From positions 868,001-932,000 of the forward strand of contig NZ_JACHJC010000001.1 of NCBI RefSeq assembly GCF_014203425.1: 64,000 nucleotides of DNA. The letters are read 5' to 3'. Made by a program: the position numbers and the translations under genes. Source of the DNA: Micromonospora echinospora. GTDB taxonomy: Bacteria > Actinomycetota > Actinomycetes > Mycobacteriales > Micromonosporaceae. The notes beneath the pieces are model-generated. The model saw nothing but the letters and a program-made list of their open reading frames with translations. It was not told the DNA's origin and ran no database searches. Shown one piece after another: positions 41,026 through 48,942 of this stretch. Every line of letters starts with the position of its first letter. Position 1 is the first letter of the stretch.

Positions 41026-42566
41026 CGGTGGACAGCGGGGCGGTGACCGTGCTTGTGGTCGACGACAGCGGCCCCAAGCGGTACCTGCTGGTGAACTGGC
41101 TCACCCGGGCCGGCTTCGTCACCATCGAGGCCGAGAACGGCACCGAGGCGTTGGACCGGGTGGCCCGGGAGCACGTCGACCTCGTGGTGCTCGACGTGCG
41201 GCTGCCCGATATGAGCGGCTTCGAGGTGTGCGAGCGGATCAAGGAAACGTACCCGTACATCCCGGTCATCCACGTCTCCGCCCACGCGGTGGACGTGGTC
41301 GACCGGGCGCAGGGTCTCACCCGGGGCGCGGACGCCTACCTGGCCGAGCCGATCGAGCCGGAGGAACTGGTCGCCACCGCGCACGCGGTGCTGCGCTACT
41401 ACCAGGCCCGGCTGCGTGCCGAGCAGCTCGCCGAGCGGCTCGCCGCGCTCGCCGACGCCACAGTGGAGATGCACGCGACGCCGAACTTCGTCCGGCTGCT
41501 GGAGGCGGCCGCGAGCGGCGCGGCACGGATCTTCAAGGCTCCCGCGGCGGTGGTCGCCGAGACGTTCGACGGGGACTGCCTGGCCGGGGTGGCGGTCGAC
41601 CCGCACACGCCGGCCAGGATCGTGCCGTGGGTGGTGGACGACACCGGAGTGCCGATCGGCACCCGGGTACGCGTCGACGACCCGGGCAACTGGGCGCTGA
41701 CGGACTGGCCGGACGGTGACACGGTGACAGTGGCCGCCTCCCGGCTGCGGGAGGACCGGGCCCCGCTGTACGTGGTGGTACCGACCGCCACCCAGACCGT
41801 CCGTACGCCGGTGCTGGTGCAGCTCGCCCAGGCCGTCGCCTCGGCGGTGGAGGCGCAGCGGTCCTTCGACGAGGAGCACCGGATCGCTGTGACGTTGCAG
41901 CGCAGCCTGCTGCCGCAGCGCCTGCCTGACGTCGTGGGCCTGGACCTGGCCGTGCGGTACGAGCCGGCGAGCGCGCAGACCGAGGTGGGCGGCGACTTCT
42001 ACGAGCTGGTGATGCTCGACGGGCACCTGCTGGTGGCGATCGGTGACGTGGCCGGGCACTCGCTGCACGCCGCCACCGTGATGGCCGAGTTGCGGCACGC
42101 GGTGCGCGCGTACGCGGTCGAGGGCCATCAACCCGGGGTGATCCTGGACCGGGTCAACGAGCTGATGCGCAACCTGCTGCCGACCGAGCTGGCCACCATC
42201 TGCGTGCTGCTGCTCCACCCGCCGACCGGGCTGGTCCGGCTGGCCAGTGCCGGGCACCTGCCGGCATTGCTGAGTCGCGACGGCCGGGTCGAGTTCGTGT
42301 CGCAGTCCGCGCCGCTGCTCGGGGTACGCGCGCGGCGCCCGCCCGATCTGGAGTTCGTGCTTCCCGCCGGGGCGACGCTCGTGCTCTACACCGACGGGCT
42401 GATCGAGCGGCGGGACGCCACCATCGACGACGGGATGGCGGCGCTCGGTATGGCCGCCGCCCGGGTGGACGACGACCTGGATGAGTTCTGCCAGCGACTG
42501 TTGGTCGAGCTGGCGCCGCCGGAGATCCAGGACGACGTCGCGGTGGTCGCGGTCCGCCGCCGCTGA
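41022..42566 (+). CDS. Response regulator with GAF-like and PP2C/SpoIIE phosphatase domains
   Basis: A 514-residue protein starting at GTG, which overlaps the kinase stop (GTGA). The REC domain (about 8-130) has phosphoacceptor Asp58 in VVLDVRLPD and DD at 14-15. A GAF-like middle (about 140-290) leads to a SpoIIE phosphatase (about 300-510: LPQRLPDVVGLDLAVRYEPA, GGDFYELV, AIGDVAGHS, LYTDGLIER, QDDVAVVAV). This is the RsbU-like output of the operon: its phosphatase activity would be set by the kinase upstream and would act on an STAS antagonist such as that of 36470-36826. Confidence 0.93.
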   Translation: MTVDSGAVTVLVVDDSGPKRYLLVNWLTRAGFVTIEAENGTEALDRVAREHVDLVVLDVRLPDMSGFEVCERIKETYPYIPVIHVSAHAVDVVDRAQGLTRGADAYLAEPIEPEELVATAHAVLRYYQARLRAEQLAERLAALADATVEMHATPNFVRLLEAAASGAARIFKAPAAVVAETFDGDCLAGVAVDPHTPARIVPWVVDDTGVPIGTRVRVDDPGNWALTDWPDGDTVTVAASRLREDRAPLYVVVPTATQTVRTPVLVQLAQAVASAVEAQRSFDEEHRIAVTLQRSLLPQRLPDVVGLDLAVRYEPASAQTEVGGDFYELVMLDGHLLVAIGDVAGHSLHAATVMAELRHAVRAYAVEGHQPGVILDRVNELMRNLLPTELATICVLLLHPPTGLVRLASAGHLPALLSRDGRVEFVSQSAPLLGVRARRPPDLEFVLPAGATLVLYTDGLIERRDATIDDGMAALGMAAARVDDDLDEFCQRLLVELAPPEIQDDVAVVAVRRR

Positions 42567-42646
42567 CGCGCTCCCGGTCACGTACCGTAGCTGAGCTGCC
42601 TGTCACGTTGCGTCACCGTCGCCGCGGGTGAGCGAGTGGGCCTGCT

Positions 42647-42780
42647 GCCGACTTTGCTCTGCAGCCATCGGCGCAGCGGGCGCCTGAGCAGGTGCTACCT
42701 GTTGACCATGGTCGACGGCGTCGCGCCGCCACCGTCACCGTCGGTGTGCGCTGCGTCAGTGGGTGCAGAGCAAGGTCGGC
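42647..42780. repeat. Long imperfect inverted repeat downstream of the stressosome operon
   Basis: Two 20-base arms (left GCCGACTTTGCTCTGCAGCC, right its near-complement with two mismatches) are separated by 94 bases. They sit between the convergent stressosome operon and AraC gene, in a 315-base gap with no genuine reading frame. This is a dispersed-repeat-like structure that may also end transcription from both sides. Confidence 0.7.
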
Positions 42781-42881
42781 GCGAGGTGAGGCCCGCCGCT
42801 CCGCCGACTGTCACCGTTCGTGACTGCGGAGTGAGGGTGGGCAAGGCGACGGCCCGCGCTCCGCAGGGCGCCTGACCCGCG

Positions 42882-43670
42882 TCACTGTCTCAGGGACGCC
42901 AGCGAGCGGGCGTACGCCGCGGGCGAGACCCCGGCGACGGCGGTGAACTCGCGGACCAGATGGGCCTGGTCGGCGTACCCCAGGTCGGCGGCGACCCGCG
43001 ACCAGTCCAGCGGCCCGGCGGCGGCCTGTTCGATCGCCTCCTGGAGCCGGTAGCGGCGGATCACCCACTTCGGACCGACGCCCACGTGGTCGAGGAAGAG
43101 GCGCTGGAGCCGGCGGACGGAGACGCTCCGCCGCCGCGCGAAGTCGGTCACCCGCAGCACGGTCCGGTCGGCACGGATCTCCTCGACCAGCGCGGTGGCC
43201 TCCGCGGCGAGCGGATCCGCGACCGGCGACCACGAGGTCAGCAGCTCGTCCAGCCTCGCGCAGCGCTCGTCGTCGGTCCCCGGGCAGATCGGCCCGTAGG
43301 TGATCGGTACGCGCCGGCCGGTCAGCTCGGCGACCGGACGCCGCCAGAACGGCCGGAAGCCGCCCGGGCGGAACTGGACGCCGGAGACCCGGCCGACGCC
43401 GTGCAGCGTGATGGCGAACAGGCCGGTGTCGACGCCCGCGATCTCACCGTGTTCGGCCGCGCCGTCCTGCGCCTGGAACACCACGTTCACGGTCGGGTGC
43501 GGCACCACCCGTTGCTCGAACGGCTCGTCCAGGTCCCAGTCGATCAGCCAGTAGTGCTCCACCCACCGACGCAACGCCGGGGCGGCCATCCGGCGCCGGA
43601 ACCGGACCTGCCGGCGCAGCCGGCCCGGATCGAGGATGCCCCGGTTGTCACGCCGCGGTTCGTGTCGCAT
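42882..43670 (-). CDS. AraC-family transcriptional regulator
   Basis: A 262-residue protein. The N-terminal half (HYWLIDWDLDEPFEQRVVPHPTVNVVFQ; GRVSGVQFRPGGFRPF) is a ligand-type domain shared with other actinobacterial AraC proteins. The C-terminal double helix-turn-helix (FARRRSVSVRRLQRLFLDHVGVGPKW ... VAADLGYADQAHLVREFTAVAGVSPAAYAR) binds DNA. It is divergent from the DinB-like gene and 31 bases from its start, so it may control it. Confidence 0.9.
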   Translation of the reverse strand: MRHEPRRDNRGILDPGRLRRQVRFRRRMAAPALRRWVEHYWLIDWDLDEPFEQRVVPHPTVNVVFQAQDGAAEHGEIAGVDTGLFAITLHGVGRVSGVQFRPGGFRPFWRRPVAELTGRRVPITYGPICPGTDDERCARLDELLTSWSPVADPLAAEATALVEEIRADRTVLRVTDFARRRSVSVRRLQRLFLDHVGVGPKWVIRRYRLQEAIEQAAAGPLDWSRVAADLGYADQAHLVREFTAVAGVSPAAYARSLASLRQ

Positions 43671-43701
43671 TTCTTCAATACCACCCTCCTAGGCTGCCCC
43701 T

Positions 43702-44268
43702 ATGAGCACGAAGACTAGTGAGCTGCTCGCCGTCGCGGCGCCGCGTACGGTCGCTGTGGTTCGCGGCATCTCCGACGAGCAGCTCGGCCTGCCCACCCCA
43801 TGCCCCGACTACACGGTGCGTGACCTGCTCGGTCACCTGTTCGACGTGGTGGTCAACTTCCAGGCGCTGGCCCGCCGGGAGACGGTGGACTGGTCCGGCA
43901 AGACCGACCACCTGACCGAGGGCTGGCGCGACCGGTTCGCGGCCGAGGCGGCCCGGCTGATCGAGGCATGGTCCGACCCGGCCGCGCTGGACGGCGTTTC
44001 ACCCGGCATGGGGCTACCCCAGGAGACGGTCGGGTCGATGGCCCTGATCGACCTCACGGTGCACGGGTGGGACCTGGCCCGGGCCACCGGCCAGGAGCTG
44101 ACAGTGGACCCGGCCGTGGTGTCGGCGGGGCACGAGTTCATGGACCGCATGGGCGACACGGGGCAGAAGATGGGCGCGTTCGGCCCGCCGGTGCCCACCG
44201 AGGCGGCGCCGACCAGCATGGGCGCGCTGCTCGGCCGGGCCGGGCGGAACCCGGCCTGGACCCGCTGA
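43702..44268 (+). CDS. TIGR03086-type DinB-superfamily (mycothiol-dependent isomerase-like) protein
   Basis: A 188-residue four-helix DinB-fold protein. The N-terminal helix ends in PTPCPDYTVRDLLGHLFDVVVNF, with a metal-binding histidine, and a second metal motif DLTVHGWDLARATGQ carries the other histidine. These proteins are metal-dependent and many use mycothiol as cofactor, as actinobacteria do. The gene is probably leaderless: a TAGGCT -10 box stands six bases before the ATG. The reaction is unknown. Confidence 0.88.
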   Translation: MSTKTSELLAVAAPRTVAVVRGISDEQLGLPTPCPDYTVRDLLGHLFDVVVNFQALARRETVDWSGKTDHLTEGWRDRFAAEAARLIEAWSDPAALDGVSPGMGLPQETVGSMALIDLTVHGWDLARATGQELTVDPAVVSAGHEFMDRMGDTGQKMGAFGPPVPTEAAPTSMGALLGRAGRNPAWTR

Positions 44269-44271
44269 CCC

Positions 44272-44303
44272 GAACGGCCCGCGTGGTCCCGCGCGGGCCG
44301 TTC
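44272..44303 (+). terminator. Terminator of the DinB-like gene
   Basis: A perfect 12-bp stem (GAACGGCCCGCG and its complement) with an 8-base loop begins four bases after the stop codon. From here to 44437 I see nothing else. Confidence 0.85.
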
Positions 44304-44437
44304 GGCCGCGGCGTGCCGGTCCGCGTACCGGATGGCTCGGTGGCCCGTACTTCCGCTGTTGCTCGCCGGCACGGGGCGGCGAGCGGCACGGACGGCCGCG
44401 CCCGCCGGGCCGCGACGGCCGGCGTCCGGCCCGGCGG

Positions 44438-44581
44438 TCAGCGGCCGAGCAGGCCGGCGGAGCCGGCGACCACCAGCCCGATCACCGTCGAGCAGCAGCA
44501 GACGACAAGCGCGGCGGCGACCACCACGAGGACCAGCCAGGTGGGTCCCCGTCGCGCCACCGAGGGCTCCTCGTCGCTCAT
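44438..44581 (-). CDS. Small membrane protein
   Basis: A 47-residue reading frame, MSDEEPSVARRGPTW followed by one long hydrophobic segment (LVLVVVAAALVVCCCSTVIG and on to LLGR). Three consecutive cysteines lie in the segment. A TAGACT -10-like box stands seven bases before the ATG, suggesting a leaderless transcript. The shape (charged start, one membrane span, short end) is that of genuine small actinobacterial membrane proteins, but the gene is short enough that I keep moderate confidence. Confidence 0.55.
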   Translation of the reverse strand: MSDEEPSVARRGPTWLVLVVVAAALVVCCCSTVIGLVVAGSAGLLGR

Positions 44582-44603
44582 CCCGGCAGTCTAGGTTGAT
44601 GCG

Positions 44604-44832
44604 ATGGAGCTGATCTCGATCGCCGACGTCCGGGCCGCCGCCGAGGACGTGGCCGGCACCGTGCTGCGGACTCCGTTGATGCCGGTGCTCTGGGACGATC
44701 AGCTGTGGCTCAAGCCGGAGAACCTGCAACCGGTGGGGTCGTTCAAGCTGCGCCCTGGCCGCCCGGCTCTTCCACAGTGGCGAGCTGCCGGCCGGCCGTA
44801 CCGTCGCGGTCGTGACCGGTGGCAACGCCGAC
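44604..44832 (+). pseudogene. Threonine dehydratase remnant with internal deletion
   Basis: The first 49 codons spell the start of a serine/threonine dehydratase (MELISIADVRAAAEDV, then LWLKPENLQPVGSFKLR, the PLP-lysine segment). Just after GSFKLR, at about 44750, the frame shifts by one and the sequence jumps to what looks like the C-terminal end of the same enzyme: ALAARLFHSGELPAGRTVAVVTGGNAD. About 230 residues in between are missing, and the end runs into the 3' end of the convergent oligopeptidase gene. It cannot make a functional enzyme. Confidence 0.82.
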
Positions 44833-46929
44833 CTACACGGCGCGGCCGACGCGGTCCAGGATCCAGGCGTTGACGAACGCCTCCTCGCGCCACGAGTCGT
44901 ACCGGCCGCTCGGCCCGCCGTGACCCGCGCCCATCTCGGTCTTGAGCAGGTAGTCGCCCTGCGGCGCGGTCGCGCGCAACCGGGCGATCCACTTGGCCGG
45001 CTCGTGGTAGAGCACCCGGGTGTCGTTGAGGCTGGTCACCGCCAGGATGGCCGGGTAGTCGGCGGCGGTGACGTTTTCGTACGGCGTGTACGACTTCATG
45101 TACGCGTAGACCTCGGGGTCGTCCAGCGGGTTGCCCCACTCCTCCCACTCGGTGACCGTCAGCGGCAGCGACGGGTCGAGGATCGAGGTGAGCGCGTCCA
45201 CGAACGGCACCTGCGCGACGATCCCGGTGAACGCGTCCGGGGCGAGGTTCGCCACCGCGCCCATCAGCAGGCCACCGGCCGACGCGCCCCGGGCGACCAG
45301 CCGGTCGCCGGCCGTCCAGCCCGCCTTGACCAGGTGCCGGGCGCAGGCCACGAAGTCGGTGAACGTGTTCTTCTTGGCCAGCAGCTTGCCCTCGTCGTAC
45401 CAGCGCCGGCCCAGCTCACCGCCGCCCCTGATGTGCGCCACCGCGAAGATCACGCCGCGGTCGAGCAGGCTCAGCCGGGCGATCGAGAACCACGGGTCCA
45501 TGCTCGCCTCGTACGACCCATAGCCGTAGATGACGGCGGGCGCCGAGCCGTCACGCGGGGTGTCCCGGCGGCACACGAGCGAGATCGGCACCCGGGTGCC
45601 GTCGTCGGCGAGCGCCCAGTCCCGGTGCTGCTCGTAGTCGGCCGGGTCGTACGGCCGCCCGTCCGGCCCGGGGCGTACCGGCTTCTGCCGCCGCAGCGTC
45701 AGCTCCCGGGTGACCAGGTCGTAGTCGTAGACCGAGTCCGGCGTGACGAGCGAGGTGTAGCGCAGCCGCACCTCGTTCGTGCGGTACTCCGGGTTGGCGT
45801 CCAGCCCGACGCTGTAGATCGGCTCGGGGAAGTCGATGTCCCAGCTGTCGTCGCTGCCGACCGGAAGCACCCGCAGACCGGTCAGCCCGTTGACGCGCAG
45901 GGAGACCACGAGGTGGTTCTCGAACGCGTCGACCGCCTCCAGCCGGGTGCCGGGCGTGTGCGGGATCAGCGGCGTCCAGTCGCCCGGCGCGTCCGCCGAG
46001 GTGTACGCGAGCGCGAAGTCCTCCGCGCCGTCGTTGTGCAGGATCAGGAAGCGGTGGCCGTGGTGCTCCACCGCGTACTCGATGCCCTGACGCCGCGGGG
46101 CCACGACGGCGGGCTCGCCGGTCGGGTTGGCCGCCGGGATCACCCGCACCTCGCTGGTGATCTTGCTGTGGATGTCGATCACCACGAAGCGCTCGGAGCG
46201 GGTCAGCTCGACGCCGACCCAGAACCGCTCGTCGTCCTCCTGGTAGACCACCACGTCCTCGGTGGACGACGTGCCGACGGTGTGCCGCCAGACCCGGTTC
46301 GGCCGCCACGCCTCGTCCACGGTGACGTAGAACAGCGTCGAGGCGTCGCTCGACCACGCGGTGCCGTAGAACGTGTCCGGCACCTCGTCCGGCAGCGACT
46401 CGCCGGTGGTCAGGTCCTTGATCCGCAGCGTGAAGCGCTCGTCGCCGGAGAAGTCGGTGGAGTAGGCCAGCCAGCGGCCGTCCGGGCTGACGTCGAACGC
46501 GCCGAGCGAGAAGAAGTCGTGCCCCTCGGCGAGCTGGTTGCCGTCGAGCAGCACCTCCTCGCCGTCGAGCGGCGCGCCGTCCGCGCTGACCGGGGGCGCG
46601 GTCTCGCCGGGGCGGACCGCGCGGCGGCAGTGCACGCCGTACTGCTGCCCCTCGACGGTGCGGGTGTAGTACCAGTGACCGTCCTTGCGGGTCGGCACCG
46701 ACAGGTCGGTCTCCTGGGTGCGCCGGCGCGTCTCCTCGAACAGCTCCGCGCGCAGCTCGGCCAGGTGGGCGGTGCGCGCCTCGGTGTACGCGTTCTCGGC
46801 GTCCAGGTAGGCGATCGTGTCCGGGTCGTCCTTGGCGGCGAGCCAGGCGTACTCGTCGAGGACTGTGTCACCGTGATGGACGCGCTCGGTCGGGACGCGC
46901 TTGGCGACGGGCAGTGGGGTTTCGGTCAC
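44833..46929 (-). CDS. ptrB: Oligopeptidase B (prolyl oligopeptidase family)
   Basis: A 698-residue cytoplasmic serine peptidase of normal family length. The N-terminal half is a seven-bladed propeller; the C-terminal alpha/beta hydrolase has Ser550 in RGASAGGLLM, Asp636 in SLNDTRVLY and His670 in GAGHGGPSG. Typical oligopeptidase B features are VPISLVCRRD, YGYGSYEASMDPWFS and AHIRGGGELGRRWY. It cleaves small peptides after basic residues. Its stop abuts the dehydratase remnant. Confidence 0.95.
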   Translation of the reverse strand: MTETPLPVAKRVPTERVHHGDTVLDEYAWLAAKDDPDTIAYLDAENAYTEARTAHLAELRAELFEETRRRTQETDLSVPTRKDGHWYYTRTVEGQQYGVHCRRAVRPGETAPPVSADGAPLDGEEVLLDGNQLAEGHDFFSLGAFDVSPDGRWLAYSTDFSGDERFTLRIKDLTTGESLPDEVPDTFYGTAWSSDASTLFYVTVDEAWRPNRVWRHTVGTSSTEDVVVYQEDDERFWVGVELTRSERFVVIDIHSKITSEVRVIPAANPTGEPAVVAPRRQGIEYAVEHHGHRFLILHNDGAEDFALAYTSADAPGDWTPLIPHTPGTRLEAVDAFENHLVVSLRVNGLTGLRVLPVGSDDSWDIDFPEPIYSVGLDANPEYRTNEVRLRYTSLVTPDSVYDYDLVTRELTLRRQKPVRPGPDGRPYDPADYEQHRDWALADDGTRVPISLVCRRDTPRDGSAPAVIYGYGSYEASMDPWFSIARLSLLDRGVIFAVAHIRGGGELGRRWYDEGKLLAKKNTFTDFVACARHLVKAGWTAGDRLVARGASAGGLLMGAVANLAPDAFTGIVAQVPFVDALTSILDPSLPLTVTEWEEWGNPLDDPEVYAYMKSYTPYENVTAADYPAILAVTSLNDTRVLYHEPAKWIARLRATAPQGDYLLKTEMGAGHGGPSGRYDSWREEAFVNAWILDRVGRAV

Positions 46930-47005
46930 GGCGCCACGTTACCGGGCGCCGGGCCGCCGCCGGGACCGCCCGCCGCGCGAATCCGACGACTCGCCGCCAG
47001 GGCTT

Positions 47006-47021
47006 TCGAACATGTGTACGA
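47006..47021 (+). promoter_or_regulatory. Near-perfect LexA (SOS) box
   Basis: TCGAACATGTGTACGA differs from the palindromic LexA consensus by one base in the right arm. The TACGAT at 47017-47022 overlaps it as a -10 box and gives a transcription start at about 47029-47030, exactly the proposed ATG of the oxidase. Confidence 0.7.
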
Positions 47022-47029
47022 TGACCGCC

Positions 47030-48592
47030 ATGGCGGATGCAGCTCGTTCCACCAACCGACCCGGAGCCCTCGACATCACCCGGAAGCTGGCGGAGATCTG
47101 CGGTTCGCCGTTCGCCCGCTTCGCCGGCCCGGCCGACGAGGTGGCCGGGCGTACCGCCCGTTGGGTGGCCGTGCCCGGCGGCCCGCATGCCGCCGCAGAG
47201 GTGTTGCGGCTGGCCGCCGCGTACGACCTGACAGTGGTGCCGCGCGGCGCCGGCACGAAGATCGACTGGGGCGCCGCTCCGGCGCAGGTGGACATCATGC
47301 TCGACACCGGCCGCCTCGCCGGGGTCTGGCACGAGCCGCGCGACGCGGCGGTGGCCGAGATCGGCGCCGGTACGCCGATGCGCGCGGTCCAGGCAACGCT
47401 GGCGCGCACCAACCGGCGGCTGCCGGTCGACGTGCCCTCGCCGGGGGCGACGCTCGGCGGGGTGCTCGCCGCCGACGAGTCCGGCCCGCTTCGCCACCGG
47501 CACGGCAGCCCGTGCGCCCAGCTCATCGGCGTGCGCTACCTCGACGCCGACGGCGAGCTGGTGAGCGTCGGCGAGTCCGGCACGGCGGCGCTCGGCCGGG
47601 CCGCCCCGGCGGGCGGAGGCCGGTCGGCTGGTGGCGTTCCGGCGGATGGCGGTGGCCGGGCGGGTGCAGTGGGCGGCGCCTGGTCCGGCGTCGGCGGGCC
47701 GGGCGGCGGTGGGTCCACGGGCGATCCCGGTGGCGGTCGGGGCGGGGACGTCGCCTGGGCGCGTGACGCGGACGCGATCCTCGGTCGTGGCGAGGTGCCC
47801 GGGCTGGACGTGGCCCGGCTGCTCTGCGGCTCACAGGGCGGGCTCGGCGTGCTGGTCTCGGCCACCATGCGGGTGCAGGCCGTGCCGGCGAGCCGGGTCT
47901 GGGTGTCCCGCCCGGTGTGGACGCCGCTGGAGGTGCACGACCTGGTCCGGGCCGTGCTGGCGTCCGGCGTCGGCCCGGCCGCCGTCGAGCTGGACCTGCC
48001 GGTGCCGGTGCCGCTGCCCCGTCGCCGGATTCCGGCCACGCACCCGTCGGTGATCAACCGTCCCGATCACCCGGCCGTGACCGGCCGGCCCGCGGCGGGC
48101 AGCCTGGTGGTGCTGCTGGAGGGCGGCCCGGCCGACGTGACCGAGCGGGCCGAACGGCTGACCGCAGTCCTCGGCGCCCCGGCGATGGTCGGCCACCACG
48201 CGCCGGAGTGGTGGGGGCGCTACCCGTTCGCGCCCGGAGACACCGCGCTGCGCATCGAGGTGCCGATCAACGACCTGCACGCCGCCGTCTACGCGCTGCG
48301 TGACGCCGCCGGCGCCCCCGTGCCGGTACGCGGCTCGGCCGGCACGGGCGCGGTGCACGCAGCCCTGCCCGGCGCGCTGCCGCCGGAGCGGGTCGCCTCG
48401 ATCCTCACCGCTGTCCGCAGCGTTCTGATCGCCCGGCAGGGCCGGTGCGTGGTGGTGGCCGCGCCGACGGCGGTGCGCCGCACCGTCGACCTCTGGGGCG
48501 AGCTGCCCGCGTTGCCGCGCCTGCGCAGCGCCAAGGCTCACCTGGACCCGCACCACCGCCTGGCTCCCGGCCGCCTCCCCGGCGGCCTCTGA
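47030..48592 (+). CDS. FAD-binding oxidase (glycolate oxidase GlcE-like)
   Basis: A 520-residue protein of the FAD_binding_4 (PCMH) superfamily. I chose the ATG at 47030: it fits a leaderless start at the -10 box TACGAT, while ATGs at 47012 and 47021 lie inside the LexA box. The FAD-binding region is LTVVPRGAGTKIDWGAAPAQVDIMLDTGRLAG and GATLGGVLAADESGPLRHRHGSP. A glycine-rich low-complexity stretch (about residues 190-240) interrupts the domain where GlcE has a defined loop. The C-terminal half (QGGLGVLVSATMRV and on) is GlcE-like. It probably oxidises a 2-hydroxy acid, with an unknown partner. Control by LexA would be unusual. Confidence 0.85.
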   Translation: MADAARSTNRPGALDITRKLAEICGSPFARFAGPADEVAGRTARWVAVPGGPHAAAEVLRLAAAYDLTVVPRGAGTKIDWGAAPAQVDIMLDTGRLAGVWHEPRDAAVAEIGAGTPMRAVQATLARTNRRLPVDVPSPGATLGGVLAADESGPLRHRHGSPCAQLIGVRYLDADGELVSVGESGTAALGRAAPAGGGRSAGGVPADGGGRAGAVGGAWSGVGGPGGGGSTGDPGGGRGGDVAWARDADAILGRGEVPGLDVARLLCGSQGGLGVLVSATMRVQAVPASRVWVSRPVWTPLEVHDLVRAVLASGVGPAAVELDLPVPVPLPRRRIPATHPSVINRPDHPAVTGRPAAGSLVVLLEGGPADVTERAERLTAVLGAPAMVGHHAPEWWGRYPFAPGDTALRIEVPINDLHAAVYALRDAAGAPVPVRGSAGTGAVHAALPGALPPERVASILTAVRSVLIARQGRCVVVAAPTAVRRTVDLWGELPALPRLRSAKAHLDPHHRLAPGRLPGGL

Positions 48593-48674
48593 ACACGGTG
48601 GCCCAGGCCTGCTCGCCCCGAGGCTCCAGGCTGTCTCCGCACCGGATGCCATTCCAGCGGGCGCGGCAGCAGCA

Positions 48675-48741
48675 GGCACCAGTTCGGCGTGGTGGTTGTG
48701 TCCGCGTGCCCAGGATGCCGCCACTTCGGCGAACTGGTGCC
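48675..48741. repeat. Inverted repeat downstream of the FAD oxidase
   Basis: Two perfect 12-base arms, GGCACCAGTTCG and complement, separated by 43 bases. It lies in the 350-base gap 48593-48942, which has no genuine reading frame and holds this and the next repeat. Confidence 0.7.
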
Positions 48742-48834
48742 GCCCACCCGCCAGCCCACCGACCGCCCCGCGGACCCGGCCCACCTACCCGCCACCGACA
48801 ACCCGCACCGCCGCCCGCACTCCCACCACTGTCG

Positions 48835-48891
48835 TGATCAAGGAGTTTGTGTCACGTTTCGCGCCTCTCCAAGCCCCAAACTCCTTGATCA
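48835..48891. repeat. Second TGATCAAGGAGTTTG-family palindrome
   Basis: Arms TGATCAAGGAGTTTG and complement (15 bases each) with a 27-base loop, between two convergent genes. The arms are the same as those at 22624-22680. Confidence 0.85.
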
Positions 48892-48942
48892 CCGCCGGAG
48901 TCGGGGTGGGCGGACGTGAGAGGGGGCGCCGCGGGGAGGGGG

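Noticed and set aside
42636..42875. A 79-codon open frame after the stressosome operon
   Set aside because: It spans the long inverted repeat, has no ribosome-binding site and no family resemblance.
44604..44873. An intact 89-residue protein gene at the dehydratase position
   Set aside because: Only the first 49 residues match the family; the rest is Arg-rich out-of-frame sequence of the same broken gene.
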